A program made the position numbers and the translations under genes. Of a stretch of DNA of 64,000 nt, positions 47,179 through 56,370 are shown in pieces (positions within the stretch are counted from its first letter, which is position 1; the number at the start of each line of letters is the position of its first letter). The notes under the pieces were generated by a model. It saw only the letters and a list, made by a program, of their open reading frames with translations, was not told the DNA's origin and did not search any database. The DNA comes from Clostridium niameyense (GTDB lineage Bacteria > Bacillota > Clostridia > Clostridiales > Clostridiaceae), in assembly GCF_001243045.1 (NCBI RefSeq), contig NZ_LN849007.1, forward strand, positions 2,316,285-2,380,284. Reading direction: 5' to 3'.

Positions 47179-47424
47179 ATGAAATCAACAGGAGTAGTTA
47201 GAAGAGTAGACGAACTAGGAAGAATTGTTATTCCAATAGAATTAAGAAGAACTTTAGATATAGCTGAAAAAGATGCTTTAGAAATATATGTAGATGGTGA
47301 ACAAATCATACTTAAGAAATATGAACCAGCATGTATATTCTGCGGTGATGCTAGAGACGTTATAAATTACAAAGGAAAAAATATTTGTAAAAACTGTCTT
47401 AATGAAATAAAAGAAAATAAATAG
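47179..47424 (+). CDS. abrB: AbrB-family transition-state regulator with C-terminal cysteine knuckle
   Basis: An 81-residue regulator. The N-terminal swapped-hairpin DNA-binding domain reads VVRRVDELGRIVIPIELRRT (residues 6-25). The C-terminus has C52-x2-C55 and C70-x2-C73, a probable zinc-binding knuckle that B. subtilis AbrB lacks but CsfB (at 55.4 kb) shows in the same spacing. AbrB homologues repress sporulation and transition-phase genes. AAGGAGG precedes the ATG. Two promoters and a Spo0A box lie upstream. Confident in family; paralogue naming (abrB or abh) is less certain. Confidence 0.87.
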   Translation: MKSTGVVRRVDELGRIVIPIELRRTLDIAEKDALEIYVDGEQIILKKYEPACIFCGDARDVINYKGKNICKNCLNEIKENK

Positions 47425-47433
47425 TTTTACCTT

Positions 47434-47460
47434 AAAGTCTCTTTAGAGGCTTTATTTTTT
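47434..47460 (+). terminator. Terminator of abrB
   Basis: AAAGTCTC and GAGGCTTT enclose a TTTA loop, followed by a T run on the plus strand. Confidence 0.75.
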
Positions 47461-47467
47461 TACATAA

Positions 47468-47492
47468 AAATAAAGCTACAAAATGTAGCTTT
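47468..47492 (-). terminator. Terminator of the NlpC/P60 gene
   Basis: ATAAAGCTAC and GTAGCTTTAT flank a short loop; T residues follow on the minus strand, 23 bases after the stop codon. Confidence 0.75.
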
Positions 47493-47514
47493 ATTTAGTA
47501 TATTTATTATATAT

Positions 47515-48627
47515 TTATCTAACTCTTTTTGCACCACAATAACTTGAATTTCCTGATAAAGATGAAATCTTAACAACATCTCCAGTATGTGGAGCATGTA
47601 TGTAACTTCCACCGCCTACATATATACCTACATGTCCACCGCCTCTAAAGAATACTAAATCTCCTGGTTGTAATTGATCTCTTGATATAGAAGTTCCTAC
47701 ACCCATTTGAGATTCAGAAGTTCTTGGTAAACTAACCCCGCAATGACTATACACATATTGAACAAAACCTGAACAATCAAATCCTGAAGGGCTTGTACCT
47801 CCCCATACATAAGGAGTACCTAAAAAATTCATAGCATATGATACTACATCCCCAGTATTAGCACTACTTGGTGGTACTACTGTAGTTCCTCCACCTCTTG
47901 AGTAATTTGTTGAAGCTCCTGAATTTGAACTAGTTGACTTAACATTTGATTGTTTTGCTTGTACACTTTTGATTTGCTCAGCTTGCTTCTTCTCCGCTTC
48001 CTTCTGCCTAGCTTCATACTCTTTTTTTTCTGCATTTAATTTATCTAATGCTACTTGTTGAATACTTTTTTCATTCTTAATTTGAGAAAGTTTCTTTTCA
48101 TTTTCTACTTTTAATGAAGCTATTTCACTATTTTTTTTATCTAAAGAAACTTTTTTATTTTCAACCTGTTGTTTTTTATCATTTAATTCACTTATAACAC
48201 CTTGATCAAAACCTATGATCTTTTTAACTGTATCTAATCTTTCTAGAAAATCCCCTACACCTTTAGATTCTAATAGTATATCTGCATAACTATCCACACC
48301 ACTTATGTACATGGCTCTTACTCTTTTATTAAATACATCTTTTCTTGCATCTATGTCTTTTTGTGTTTTCTCTATATCTTTTTGAAGTTTTTCTACGTCT
48401 TTTTTATTTTTTTCTATATCCTTTTTATTATCTTCTATCTTATATATAATATTTTCTATCTTAGAGTCCATAACTTCTATTTTAGATTCAAGTTCTTTTG
48501 TTTTATCTTGTACTTCGGTTATATTAGTACCTTGTCCACTTTTTGAAGGGCTCGCTTTAACTGTTGTTACATTGACTGATACTACCAATGCCAATGCTAC
48601 AATAACTGATACTGCCTTCCTATTCAC
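47515..48627 (-). CDS. Secreted NlpC/P60 peptidoglycan endopeptidase with coiled coil
   Basis: A 370-residue cell-wall hydrolase. Signal peptide (about residues 1-25), a long Lys/Glu-rich coiled coil with heptad repeats (about 35-225), a Ser/Asn-rich linker, then an NlpC/P60 domain (about 255-370). The catalytic cysteine is in FDCSGFVQYVY (about 284), the histidine in GGGHVGIYVG (about 334) and the third residue in YIHAPHTGD (about 345). It should cut D-Glu-meso-diaminopimelate bonds. The layout resembles the PcsB/CwlO class. Start is GTG with GGGAGG before it. Confidence 0.9.
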   Translation of the reverse strand: MNRKAVSVIVALALVVSVNVTTVKASPSKSGQGTNITEVQDKTKELESKIEVMDSKIENIIYKIEDNKKDIEKNKKDVEKLQKDIEKTQKDIDARKDVFNKRVRAMYISGVDSYADILLESKGVGDFLERLDTVKKIIGFDQGVISELNDKKQQVENKKVSLDKKNSEIASLKVENEKKLSQIKNEKSIQQVALDKLNAEKKEYEARQKEAEKKQAEQIKSVQAKQSNVKSTSSNSGASTNYSRGGGTTVVPPSSANTGDVVSYAMNFLGTPYVWGGTSPSGFDCSGFVQYVYSHCGVSLPRTSESQMGVGTSISRDQLQPGDLVFFRGGGHVGIYVGGGSYIHAPHTGDVVKISSLSGNSSYCGAKRVR

Positions 48628-48767
48628 TATATCTTCCTCCCTAAATATTTATTTATATTTACATTATTTAATTATATAGTAATTACCTTATAAACTCAAC
48701 TTTAGTTAACAATTTTTTTATAATGTTAATATTTTTAGATTTTATTGGTATTTTTTAAATCTTTTAT

Positions 48768-49622
48768 CTATATTTTAATAGAGTATTTATAAACTTCAGA
48801 TTTAGGCAACTTCCTATCTTTTGCAACCATTTTTACAGCTTCTTTTTTTGAATATCCATCCTCTATATAACTTTTTATATGGTTTTCTATACTCATATCT
48901 GCCCATCTATCTATTTGTTCTTTTTCTATTTCCTCTAAAGTCTTACCTTGTAATACTAGTACATATTCTCCTTTTGGATCCTTTTTATCATAATGTTCTA
49001 TTACTTCACTCAAAGTTCCCCTTAATATCTCTTCATGAATTTTTGTAAGTTCTCTACATACAGATATATCCCTGTTACCCAAGTTTTCTTTAAGAAATAT
49101 TAATGTATCTCTTAACCTGTAGGGTGATTCATAAAATATTAAAGTTTCCCTTCTTGTCTTTATATCATCTATTAAACTTTTTCTCCCCTTATTATCCCTT
49201 GGTACAAACCCCTTAAAAATGAAAGCTGTAGTATCTAATCCTGAATATACTAATGCCGTAATCACTGCAGTAGCTCCTGGTAGTACTTCAAATTTTAAAT
49301 TATTCTTTATACATTTACATATTAATATACTTCCTGGATCTGATATTCCTGGCATTCCCGCATCTGAAACTAAAGCTATAGTTTTTCCATTTTTCAAACC
49401 ATTTATAATATCATAGCTCTTATCTTCTTCATTAAATTTATGATAACTTACTAATGGTTTTTTTATATCAAAATGATTTAGCAATTTTAATGTTTGTCTC
49501 GTATCTTCTGCAGCAATTATATCTGCATTTTTTAATACATCTAATGCCCTTAACGTTATATCTTGTAAGTTACCAATAGGCGTAGGTACTACATATAATT
49601 TCCCTTTTTCTATATTAGTCAT
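48768..49622 (-). CDS. rsmI: 16S rRNA (cytidine1402-2'-O)-methyltransferase
   Basis: Methylates the ribose of C1402 in the ribosomal decoding centre. Tetrapyrrole-methylase fold of 284 residues: VVPTPIGNLQDITLRAL (about residues 11-27), AEDTRQT (about 38) and VSDAGMPGISDPG (about 83-95), all RsmI hallmarks. Together with trmN6 it forms the yabB-yabC group known from Bacillus. Confidence 0.95.
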   Translation of the reverse strand: MTNIEKGKLYVVPTPIGNLQDITLRALDVLKNADIIAAEDTRQTLKLLNHFDIKKPLVSYHKFNEEDKSYDIINGLKNGKTIALVSDAGMPGISDPGSILICKCIKNNLKFEVLPGATAVITALVYSGLDTTAFIFKGFVPRDNKGRKSLIDDIKTRRETLIFYESPYRLRDTLIFLKENLGNRDISVCRELTKIHEEILRGTLSEVIEHYDKKDPKGEYVLVLQGKTLEEIEKEQIDRWADMSIENHIKSYIEDGYSKKEAVKMVAKDRKLPKSEVYKYSIKI

Positions 49623-49644
49623 ATATCATCCTACTTTCTATTAA

Positions 49645-50388
49645 TTATTTGATTCCATAAATTTCTTTAACTTCTTTGGTATATTCATTATTTTCATTGT
49701 ATACATATAATGGTCTTTCCCATTTTAAGAACATTTTCCCGCTTTTTTGTCCTTCTATTAAAACCATACTAGGTGCCTTATTATAAGATGGATGTATCAT
49801 CCTTATTACTTTAGGTTCTATTTTATATTTTCTCATGGAACACATAATATCTGCAATTCTTTCTGGTCTATGAATCATAAAAAATCTGCCTTTATCTTTT
49901 AATAAAATTCTTGCAGCTTCTATAACATTATCTAAATTACAAAATATCTCATGTCTTGACATAGCATTTTTATCATTTTCATTTATAAGTCCTGTTCCAT
50001 AAATTTTATATGGAGGATTTACAGTAACTATATCTACTAATCCTATACTTTTTAAAACCTTTAAATCTTTTAAATCAGCATTTATAAAATCTAATTTATT
50101 TTCAAGAGTATTATATTTCACAGATCTATTTGCCATATCTATCATATCTTTTTGAATTTCTACTCCTGTTATTCTTTCTGCATCTGTTTTACCTGCTATT
50201 ATAAAAGGAATAATTCCTGTTCCGCTACATAAATCAACAATCCTATCTCCATTTTTTACTTTAGTATAATTAGCTAATAACACAGCATCTATCCCAAATC
50301 TAAAGCCATTCTTTTTCTGTATAACTTTAATTCCCTTTAATTGAAGATCATCTAAAGTTTCATCATTTCTAACTAAATTTTTATCCAT
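49645..50388 (-). CDS. trmN6: tRNA1(Val) (adenine37-N6)-methyltransferase-like protein (YabB)
   Basis: A 247-residue methyltransferase. The S-adenosylmethionine motif is IVDLCSGTGIIPFIIAG (about residues 50-66) and the catalytic NPPY motif (VTVNPPYKIYG, about 119) is that of N6-adenine methylases. FGIDAVLL near residue 31 is typical of the YabB/TrmN6 family. It is 22 bases upstream of rsmI, likely in one transcript. GGAGAAT precedes the ATG. Confidence 0.88.
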   Translation of the reverse strand: MDKNLVRNDETLDDLQLKGIKVIQKKNGFRFGIDAVLLANYTKVKNGDRIVDLCSGTGIIPFIIAGKTDAERITGVEIQKDMIDMANRSVKYNTLENKLDFINADLKDLKVLKSIGLVDIVTVNPPYKIYGTGLINENDKNAMSRHEIFCNLDNVIEAARILLKDKGRFFMIHRPERIADIMCSMRKYKIEPKVIRMIHPSYNKAPSMVLIEGQKSGKMFLKWERPLYVYNENNEYTKEVKEIYGIK

Positions 50389-50470
50389 ATAATTCTCCTT
50401 ATACCATATATTATAACCTATTTATATCAAAATAATTTTTTAACCCACAAGTTTATTTAATAATAACAAA

Positions 50471-50491
50471 AGACCGTCTAAAAGACGGTCT
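50471..50491 (-). terminator. Terminator of the ferredoxin gene
   Basis: AGACCGTCT and AGACGGTCT enclose a three-base loop; on the minus strand it is followed by TTTTG. It ends 12 bases past the stop codon. Confidence 0.85.
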
Positions 50492-50503
50492 CTTATCACT
50501 CAA

Positions 50504-50674
50504 TTATTCTTGAACTGGAGCTCCTACTGGACAAACGTTTGCACAGTTTCCACACTCAATACAAGTATCTGCATCTATAACGAATTGAGTATCTCCTTGG
50601 CTTATAGCGCTAACTGGACATTCTGATGCGCATGCTCCACAGCTTACGCAAGCATCTGTTATTTTATATGCCAT
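50504..50674 (-). CDS. fdx: Clostridial 2[4Fe-4S] ferredoxin
   Basis: A 56-residue electron carrier for pyruvate:ferredoxin oxidoreductase, hydrogenase and similar enzymes. The two clusters are held by C9-C12-C15 with C48, and C38-C41-C44 with C19, the classic duplicated pattern. An upstream frame to 50725 is ignored because AAGGAGGTG lies eight bases before the ATG at 50674. The gene has its own terminator, consistent with strong independent expression. Confidence 0.96.
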   Translation of the reverse strand: MAYKITDACVSCGACASECPVSAISQGDTQFVIDADTCIECGNCANVCPVGAPVQE

Positions 50675-50751
50675 ATGTAAACACCTCCTTAATTTACAAA
50701 ATTCATATGATTTATATTTTATCACGTTTCCAATAATTTTTAAAGTAATTT

Positions 50752-50955
50752 TTATATAACCGTATAACCTTCACTTTCTATTGATTCAATTATAGTATCT
50801 GAATCTACAAAATAATTATCATATATAACACTAATTTCCTTCTTTTCATTATTTATTTGACATGCTATAACTCCTTGATTATTAGAAACTGCTCCCTTTA
50901 CCTTATTAACATCTCTTAGTGTTTTCATATCGCATACCCTTAGCACTACCTTCAT
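50752..50955 (-). CDS. HMA-fold small protein lacking the metal-binding CxxC
   Basis: A 67-residue protein with the beta-alpha-beta-beta-alpha-beta pattern of heavy-metal-associated domains (MKVVLRVCDMKTLRDVNKVK; ISVIYDNYF; IIESIESEGYTVI). The usual GMxCxxC motif is replaced by RVCDMKT, leaving a single cysteine, so classical copper binding is unlikely. Function is unknown. TAGGAGTTAACAT precedes the ATG. It follows ricT by ten bases and is probably cotranscribed with holB-ricT. Confidence 0.65.
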   Translation of the reverse strand: MKVVLRVCDMKTLRDVNKVKGAVSNNQGVIACQINNEKKEISVIYDNYFVDSDTIIESIESEGYTVI

Positions 50956-50965
50956 ATGTTAACTC

Positions 50966-51880
50966 CTACCCTTCTTCAAATAATTCTCTTATAATATCCT
51001 TATGTTTTTCTGTATCATCTATCTGTAATTCATCTTCATCTACACTATCAACATTACCTTCATAATTCCCTGACACTAATTCAATATTATGTATGGAAAA
51101 TTGTTCTATAACCTCTTCATTTTCTTCATTTTTAATTTTCACCTTAACTTGTTCCTTTACTGCACTATTAGAAACCACTTCACCTTGTCCGTAATCTGTA
51201 TTTACTATAGACCCCACTTTAGGAAGCTTTTTTCTTATACCCTCATAAGTTTTTTGTTCATAGTTAAGACAACACATAAGTCTACCACATATCCCTGAAA
51301 TCTTAGTAGGATTGAGTGATAAGTTTTGTTCTTTAGCCATTTTTATTGATACTGGAGCAAAATCTCCTAAGAAACTAGAACAGCACATAGTTCTTCCGCA
51401 AGGTCCTAATCCACCTACCATTTTAGCCTCATCTCTTACTCCTATTTGTCTTAACTCAATTCTAGTTCTAAAAATAGAAGCTAGATCTTTAACAAGTTCT
51501 CTAAAATCTACTCTTCCATCTGCAGTAAAATAGAATATTACTTTATTATTATCAAATGTATATTCTACATCTATAAGTTTCATTTGTAACTTATGTTCTT
51601 GTATTTTTTTTATGCATATTTTAAAGGCTTCTTTTTCCTTTTCCTTATTTTCCTTATGTTTATTTATATCTTCTTCTGAAGCCTTTCTTATTACACTTTT
51701 TAGCGTTGATACTATTTCTTTTTCATCAATGTATCGCTTTCCTATAACACAATGCCCAAACTCTACTCCTCTTACTGTTTCCACTAATACATAATCGTCT
51801 TTATTTATATCCATATCTTTAGGATCGAAATAATATATTTTTCCTGCCTTTTTAAAGCGTATACCCACAACCTGTATCAT
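50966..51880 (-). CDS. ricT: RicT (YaaT), PSP1-domain protein of the Ric complex
   Basis: A 304-residue PSP1-domain protein. In B. subtilis RicA-RicF-RicT promotes sporulation and competence and partners RNase Y. Cysteines occur at GPCGRTMCC (about 159-165) and GICGRLMCC (about 196-204), and these are expected to take part in the Fe-S clusters of the complex. Start IQVVGIRFKKAG is the family pattern. GGGAGGT precedes the ATG, and the gene abuts holB, as in Bacillus. Confidence 0.93.
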   Translation of the reverse strand: MIQVVGIRFKKAGKIYYFDPKDMDINKDDYVLVETVRGVEFGHCVIGKRYIDEKEIVSTLKSVIRKASEEDINKHKENKEKEKEAFKICIKKIQEHKLQMKLIDVEYTFDNNKVIFYFTADGRVDFRELVKDLASIFRTRIELRQIGVRDEAKMVGGLGPCGRTMCCSSFLGDFAPVSIKMAKEQNLSLNPTKISGICGRLMCCLNYEQKTYEGIRKKLPKVGSIVNTDYGQGEVVSNSAVKEQVKVKIKNEENEEVIEQFSIHNIELVSGNYEGNVDSVDEDELQIDDTEKHKDIIRELFEEG

Positions 51881-51881
51881 A

Positions 51882-52826
51882 CTATACCTCCCGCATTTTT
51901 ATAAGCATCTCATCAAATACCAAAGAAAAATTCACATTACTACTTAATTTATCTTGTGTATTATTTACTATACTTATCATTTTATTTAATTTTATAAAAG
52001 AAAATTTTTCAGAAATATACTTAATTTCATCTTTCTTATCTATATTTAATAGAAAATCCTCCTTACCTGTTTCTTTATAAATTAATCCATCTCTAAGATA
52101 GCTTAAAAAACAGGTAAGTATTTCTTCCCAATTATTTTTATATTTTAAAAGCCAAGGTTCATGTTTATATATATAATTATAGCTATCTATATTATCTACA
52201 TCTTTTATAATATTTAATGTGAATTCTCTTATTTCTTGAAGGGATTGATCTTCTATAAATTTTTCTACTCTTCCAGGTATACCATCACTAAATACAATTA
52301 TAGAATTTATCTCATCTTTAGTTAAATTATTATATTTATCCTCTACAAATTTTTTCATTTGCTGGAAGTTTAGTTTACTTAATTTATAAATCTCGCATCT
52401 TGATACTATCGTATCTAGCATTTTTTTTATACTCTCACATAAAAGAATTATAAAAACTCCTTCTGGAGGTTCCTCTATAGTTTTTAAAAATGCATTTTGA
52501 GCTACTTCTGTTATTAAATGTGCCTTATACATAATAACTATTTTTTTATTGCCTTCTATAGGCTTTTTACTTATTTCTTCTATTATTAATCTTATATCAT
52601 CTATACCTATAGACTTCTTATCTTTTATATTGAATTCTACTATATCCGCATAATCTCTGTCTTCATGCCTATTTATAAGCATTTTAGCTATTTCTTTAGC
52701 TATTAAACTTTTTCCTATTCCATCTTCCCCCACAATAATACTAGCATGAGAAAATCTTCCCTTCTCTATAGCATTTTTTAATTGATGTTTTATATTCTCA
52801 TGTCCTATTATTGTATCCAAATTCAA
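51882..52826 (-). CDS. holB: DNA polymerase III delta' subunit
   Basis: Clamp-loader ATPase-fold subunit of 314 residues. N-terminal GHENIKHQLKNAIEKGRFSHA (about 8-28) and a Walker A of GEDGIGKSL (about 33-41) are seen, with KTIEEPPEGV (about 114) and the SRCE motif (SRCEIYKLSK, about 137) typical of clamp loaders. The short N-terminal zinc knuckle is not obvious. Start is a TTG with GGAGGGAT before it. It overlaps the ricT region by a one-base spacer. Confidence 0.9.
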   Translation of the reverse strand: MNLDTIIGHENIKHQLKNAIEKGRFSHASIIVGEDGIGKSLIAKEIAKMLINRHEDRDYADIVEFNIKDKKSIGIDDIRLIIEEISKKPIEGNKKIVIMYKAHLITEVAQNAFLKTIEEPPEGVFIILLCESIKKMLDTIVSRCEIYKLSKLNFQQMKKFVEDKYNNLTKDEINSIIVFSDGIPGRVEKFIEDQSLQEIREFTLNIIKDVDNIDSYNYIYKHEPWLLKYKNNWEEILTCFLSYLRDGLIYKETGKEDFLLNIDKKDEIKYISEKFSFIKLNKMISIVNNTQDKLSSNVNFSLVFDEMLIKMREV

Positions 52827-52839
52827 TATTATCCCTCCG

Positions 52840-53205
<366 letters not shown>

Positions 53206-53256
53206 TTATATTTTTTTTAATACTTACAATTATTTATAAGTATATACTTAATAAAT

Positions 53257-53934
53257 TTATATAAATTCCTTTAGTTTATTAACTATTTCTTTATGTATTT
53301 CATCTATAGTTTTCACTTTATCATTATCTACACAATTAATTCTATACCAATTATATTTGTTTGCAATATACTTTGCATTATCATAAGAATTTTTTATATA
53401 TATATCATTTTTTTCGTGAATATCCTTTTCTTTGCCACCAGTAAATTTATTTGCTCTATTACTCATAAGCTTTTTACTATATTTGGGAGGCATATCTAAA
53501 AATATTACACAATCTGGTTTAGGAAGTTTGATTTTATTAAATTCCAAATCCCATAACCATCTTAAAAAATAATCTTTTTCTTTTTCATCATCTATCTTAG
53601 CTCCTTGATGTATCATATTAGATGTAGTATATCTATCTGCTAATATAATACCTCCTTCGTTATAAAAATTCTCCCATTCTACTTTATAAGATGCAAACCT
53701 ATCTACAGCATAAAAAGTAGATGCAATATAAGCATTAACGCTATTTGGTTTATCTCCAAAATCTCCATTCAAATACATTTTTATAAGAGATGATGAGTCA
53801 CTTTTATAATTTGGGAATTCAACTTTTTTTACTTTTAAATCTCTACCTAAAAATGTTTCATATAACATACTAGTTTGTGTGGCTTTACCACTTCCATCCG
53901 TACCTTCTATAACTATTAATTTACCTTTATTCAT
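53257..53934 (-). CDS. tmk: Thymidylate kinase, variant P-loop
   Basis: Phosphorylates dTMP. A 225-residue P-loop kinase. The loop reads EGTDGSGKATQT (residues 10-21), with Ala at residue 18 in place of the usual Thr/Ser after the lysine. The DRY motif is ILADRYTTSN (about 96-105). The lid region has RANKFTGG (about 154). Context next to darA and holB supports the dTMP-kinase role; a related deoxynucleoside kinase is the alternative. AGGAGG-type site precedes the ATG. Confidence 0.87.
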   Translation of the reverse strand: MNKGKLIVIEGTDGSGKATQTSMLYETFLGRDLKVKKVEFPNYKSDSSSLIKMYLNGDFGDKPNSVNAYIASTFYAVDRFASYKVEWENFYNEGGIILADRYTTSNMIHQGAKIDDEKEKDYFLRWLWDLEFNKIKLPKPDCVIFLDMPPKYSKKLMSNRANKFTGGKEKDIHEKNDIYIKNSYDNAKYIANKYNWYRINCVDNDKVKTIDEIHKEIVNKLKEFI

Positions 53935-53961
53935 ATAGTTTCCTCCACAAAAACTTATAAT

Positions 53962-55413
53962 TTACTTAATTATTTGAATCTTGTTATTTTGTATTCCTAA
54001 TACATCTATTCCCACATAAATATAATAACATATAGCATCTACTATTTCTTTAGTAATTAATTCTCCTGGCATTATGATAGGTACACCTGGAGGATAAGGT
54101 ACTATACTATTATAATTTATCTTATCTACCGATTCTTTTATATCTATCCATTGACTATCCTTGTCTATAACCTGAAATGGTAATAATTTTTGTTGATTAT
54201 TTAAGTCATTTAAATATTTTACTGTTTTTATTTCATCACTCTTCAAAGAATTACAATCACAATTTTTAATACAATTATATAATTTCTCCATTTCTTTTTC
54301 TCTATAAAAAGGAGATAATATTAAAACTATATTAGATGAATCCGCCATTTCACATTGAATCTTATTTTCTCTTAAATAATCCAATAATTTATATCCACTT
54401 AATCCATTATTTAAATTTATTACATATCTAGTTGGATCTATATATTTTACATTTTGAAAATTATAATTAAATATTTTTTTATCTTCTTCTCCTATTACAT
54501 GAAAATTAGGTATACTATTTATTTTTATTCTATACCTTTCACATAATTTTATAAACTTATTATAGTTATCTTTTCCGTATTCATCTAAATAAAATCTACT
54601 ATACTCCATGGAGCATAGGAAGATGTAAGAAGGGCTTGTACTTAAAAATAAACTTACAAAAAAATCAACTTTATTTATATCTATATCACACTTTTTTCCT
54701 ATATGTAAAAACGCTGTTTGAGTTAAGCTTGGTAATGTTTTATGTGCACTCATAACTACCATATCTGCTCCTAATTTTAATGCATCTTCTGGTAACTTAT
54801 CTGTTGCTACAAAATGTGCTCCATGAGCAGAATCTACTAATACTTTCATACCGCACTCTTTAGCCTTATTAATTATAAGTTGTAAATTTGGACATATACC
54901 ATAATAATTAGGATATGTAATTATTATTCCCTTAGCATCTTTATTTTCTTCTATTAATAGTAAAAAATGCTCCAAATCAATTGCTAAAGGAGCATTAAAT
55001 TTATCATATATTTTATTTTTTATATATATAGGTTTTAATTTTCTTATAACTATGCCATTAAAAATAGATCTATGGCAATTTCTTTCTACTATTACCTTAT
55101 CCCCTTCTTTAAAAGCAGAAAAAATCATAGCTAAATTGCCACTAGTACTTCCATTTACAAGAAAATATGACTTTTTAGAATTATATAACCGGCTTAAAAG
55201 ATTGCCGGATTCTTTTATAATACCTTCAGAATTATGAAGATTATCTAAACCATCAACTTCGGTTAAATCATACTTAATAATATTTTCCATAAAACTTTTT
55301 CCTTCTTTAGTATATAAAAATCCTGCTCCGCCTTTATGTCCTGGCATAGAAAATAATAAATTATTTTCCTCTATATACTTTAAAACTCCTTTTATAATTG
55401 GTAATTTTGACAT
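53962..55413 (-). CDS. Orn/Lys/Arg decarboxylase family protein (YaaO-like)
   Basis: A 483-residue PLP enzyme. The Schiff-base lysine is in VVMSAHKTLPSLTQTAFLH (about residues 221-239), preceded by LVDSAHGAHF (about 192) that binds PLP. An arginine- or lysine-type decarboxylase substrate is expected; the family member in Bacillus is YaaO. It ends in the C-terminal PYPPGVPIIMPGE motif of the family. Its start overlaps the end of csfB by 22 bases, so the two are translationally coupled. No agmatinase or polyamine gene is adjacent. Confidence 0.87.
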   Translation of the reverse strand: MSKLPIIKGVLKYIEENNLLFSMPGHKGGAGFLYTKEGKSFMENIIKYDLTEVDGLDNLHNSEGIIKESGNLLSRLYNSKKSYFLVNGSTSGNLAMIFSAFKEGDKVIVERNCHRSIFNGIVIRKLKPIYIKNKIYDKFNAPLAIDLEHFLLLIEENKDAKGIIITYPNYYGICPNLQLIINKAKECGMKVLVDSAHGAHFVATDKLPEDALKLGADMVVMSAHKTLPSLTQTAFLHIGKKCDIDINKVDFFVSLFLSTSPSYIFLCSMEYSRFYLDEYGKDNYNKFIKLCERYRIKINSIPNFHVIGEEDKKIFNYNFQNVKYIDPTRYVINLNNGLSGYKLLDYLRENKIQCEMADSSNIVLILSPFYREKEMEKLYNCIKNCDCNSLKSDEIKTVKYLNDLNNQQKLLPFQVIDKDSQWIDIKESVDKINYNSIVPYPPGVPIIMPGELITKEIVDAICYYIYVGIDVLGIQNNKIQIIK

Positions 55414-55604
55414 TTAATTTCCTCATCCTTTATAATCGTATGAACTAAATTTTTTCTTATACAGTCTTTATAAAATTCATAGAAATCTGTATTCATTTTA
55501 GTGTTAATCATTCTTTTTTCACAATCATTACAAATACCTTTGCCATTTAATATTATACCACTATTTAGAGGCTTACCACATATAATACAGTATTGTTTTT
55601 TCAT
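55392..55604 (-). CDS. csfB: CsfB (Gin), anti-sigma factor
   Basis: A 70-residue zinc protein that inhibits sigma-G (and sigma-E) early in Bacillus sporulation. C6-x2-C9 and C25-x2-C28 form a zinc knuckle with the typical CIICGKPL start and GKGICNDCE end. AAGGGGGAT precedes the ATG. The gene lies directly before the YaaO-like gene and overlaps it, exactly as in the Bacillus gene order csfB-xpaC/yaaN-yaaO minus the middle genes. Sigma-F control is expected but not verified here. Confidence 0.9.
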   Translation of the reverse strand: MKKQYCIICGKPLNSGIILNGKGICNDCEKRMINTKMNTDFYEFYKDCIRKNLVHTIIKDEEIKCQNYQL

Positions 55605-55857
55605 ATATATCCCCCTTAATCTCAGTTATTATAATTAAATTATTGCCCCTTAATATATATTTTATTCAATACACCAAAAAATGTTATATTGTTCACTAAA
55701 ATATTTTTTAAAATATTCTCTAAGGATTATCCTGTATATAAAACAATACTCTATATATAATATATTTAATTTTTTACTAATTATTTATTATATATATTGA
55801 TAATATAAATTATTTAATTCATTTTGGGTATAATAATAATTAATTTATTCTAGAGCA

Positions 55858-55889
55858 AATAAGAGATTAGCTTGCTAATCTCTTATTTG
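55858..55889 (-). terminator. Terminator overlapping the end of the PH-like gene
   Basis: AAATAAGAGATTAGC is perfectly repeated inverted across two bases and includes the stop codon of the leftward gene. The 250-base gap to csfB is AT-rich and contains no gene. Confidence 0.75.
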
Positions 55890-56370
55890 AAAAGTATTCT
55901 AATTTTTTTATTAAGTTATAGCTAGGTTCAAAATAGAATTTTTTAGTTTTATCTCCTTTTTTATATATGCAATAATAAGCCTCTCCATTAAATAAAGAGC
56001 AAGTATATTTTTTGCAGTTTGTTAGCATAAATTTAGATTTTATTCTGTTAGTTTTGCCAAAGTAAATAATATCTTTTAATTTTATATTTTCTACTACTTT
56101 ATCTTCACTACCTTTTATCTTATGTATAATAAACTGATCTGCAATTATAAAATAAGTATATCTAACTTTACATTTAACTATTTCAAATAAACTTATTAAT
56201 ATCAAGAATGCTATTATTAGATTATTCAGTATTTGTTGTATGTTATATACATTAATTTTTAACCCTTTTATAAACTCCATTAAATACAAGGATATAGTTA
56301 ATAAAATTATTACAAATAATAGAACTGGCACTCTCTTTCTAATTATAGTTTCCTTATACATATTTCCCAT
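55867..56370 (-). CDS. Membrane protein with two helices and a PH-like domain, unknown
   Basis: A 167-residue protein. Two membrane helices (about residues 14-32 and 46-66) are followed by a beta-rich cytosolic part of about 95 residues (YFIIADQFIIHKIKG, then KLKDIIYFGKTN) with the pattern of bacterial PH-like (bPH/YdbS) domains. Function is unknown. A ribosome site GGGGGG precedes the ATG at 56370. The gene stands alone. Sequence after it includes the overlapping terminator. Confidence 0.65.
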   Translation of the reverse strand: MGNMYKETIIRKRVPVLLFVIILLTISLYLMEFIKGLKINVYNIQQILNNLIIAFLILISLFEIVKCKVRYTYFIIADQFIIHKIKGSEDKVVENIKLKDIIYFGKTNRIKSKFMLTNCKKYTCSLFNGEAYYCIYKKGDKTKKFYFEPSYNLIKKLEYFSNKRLAS

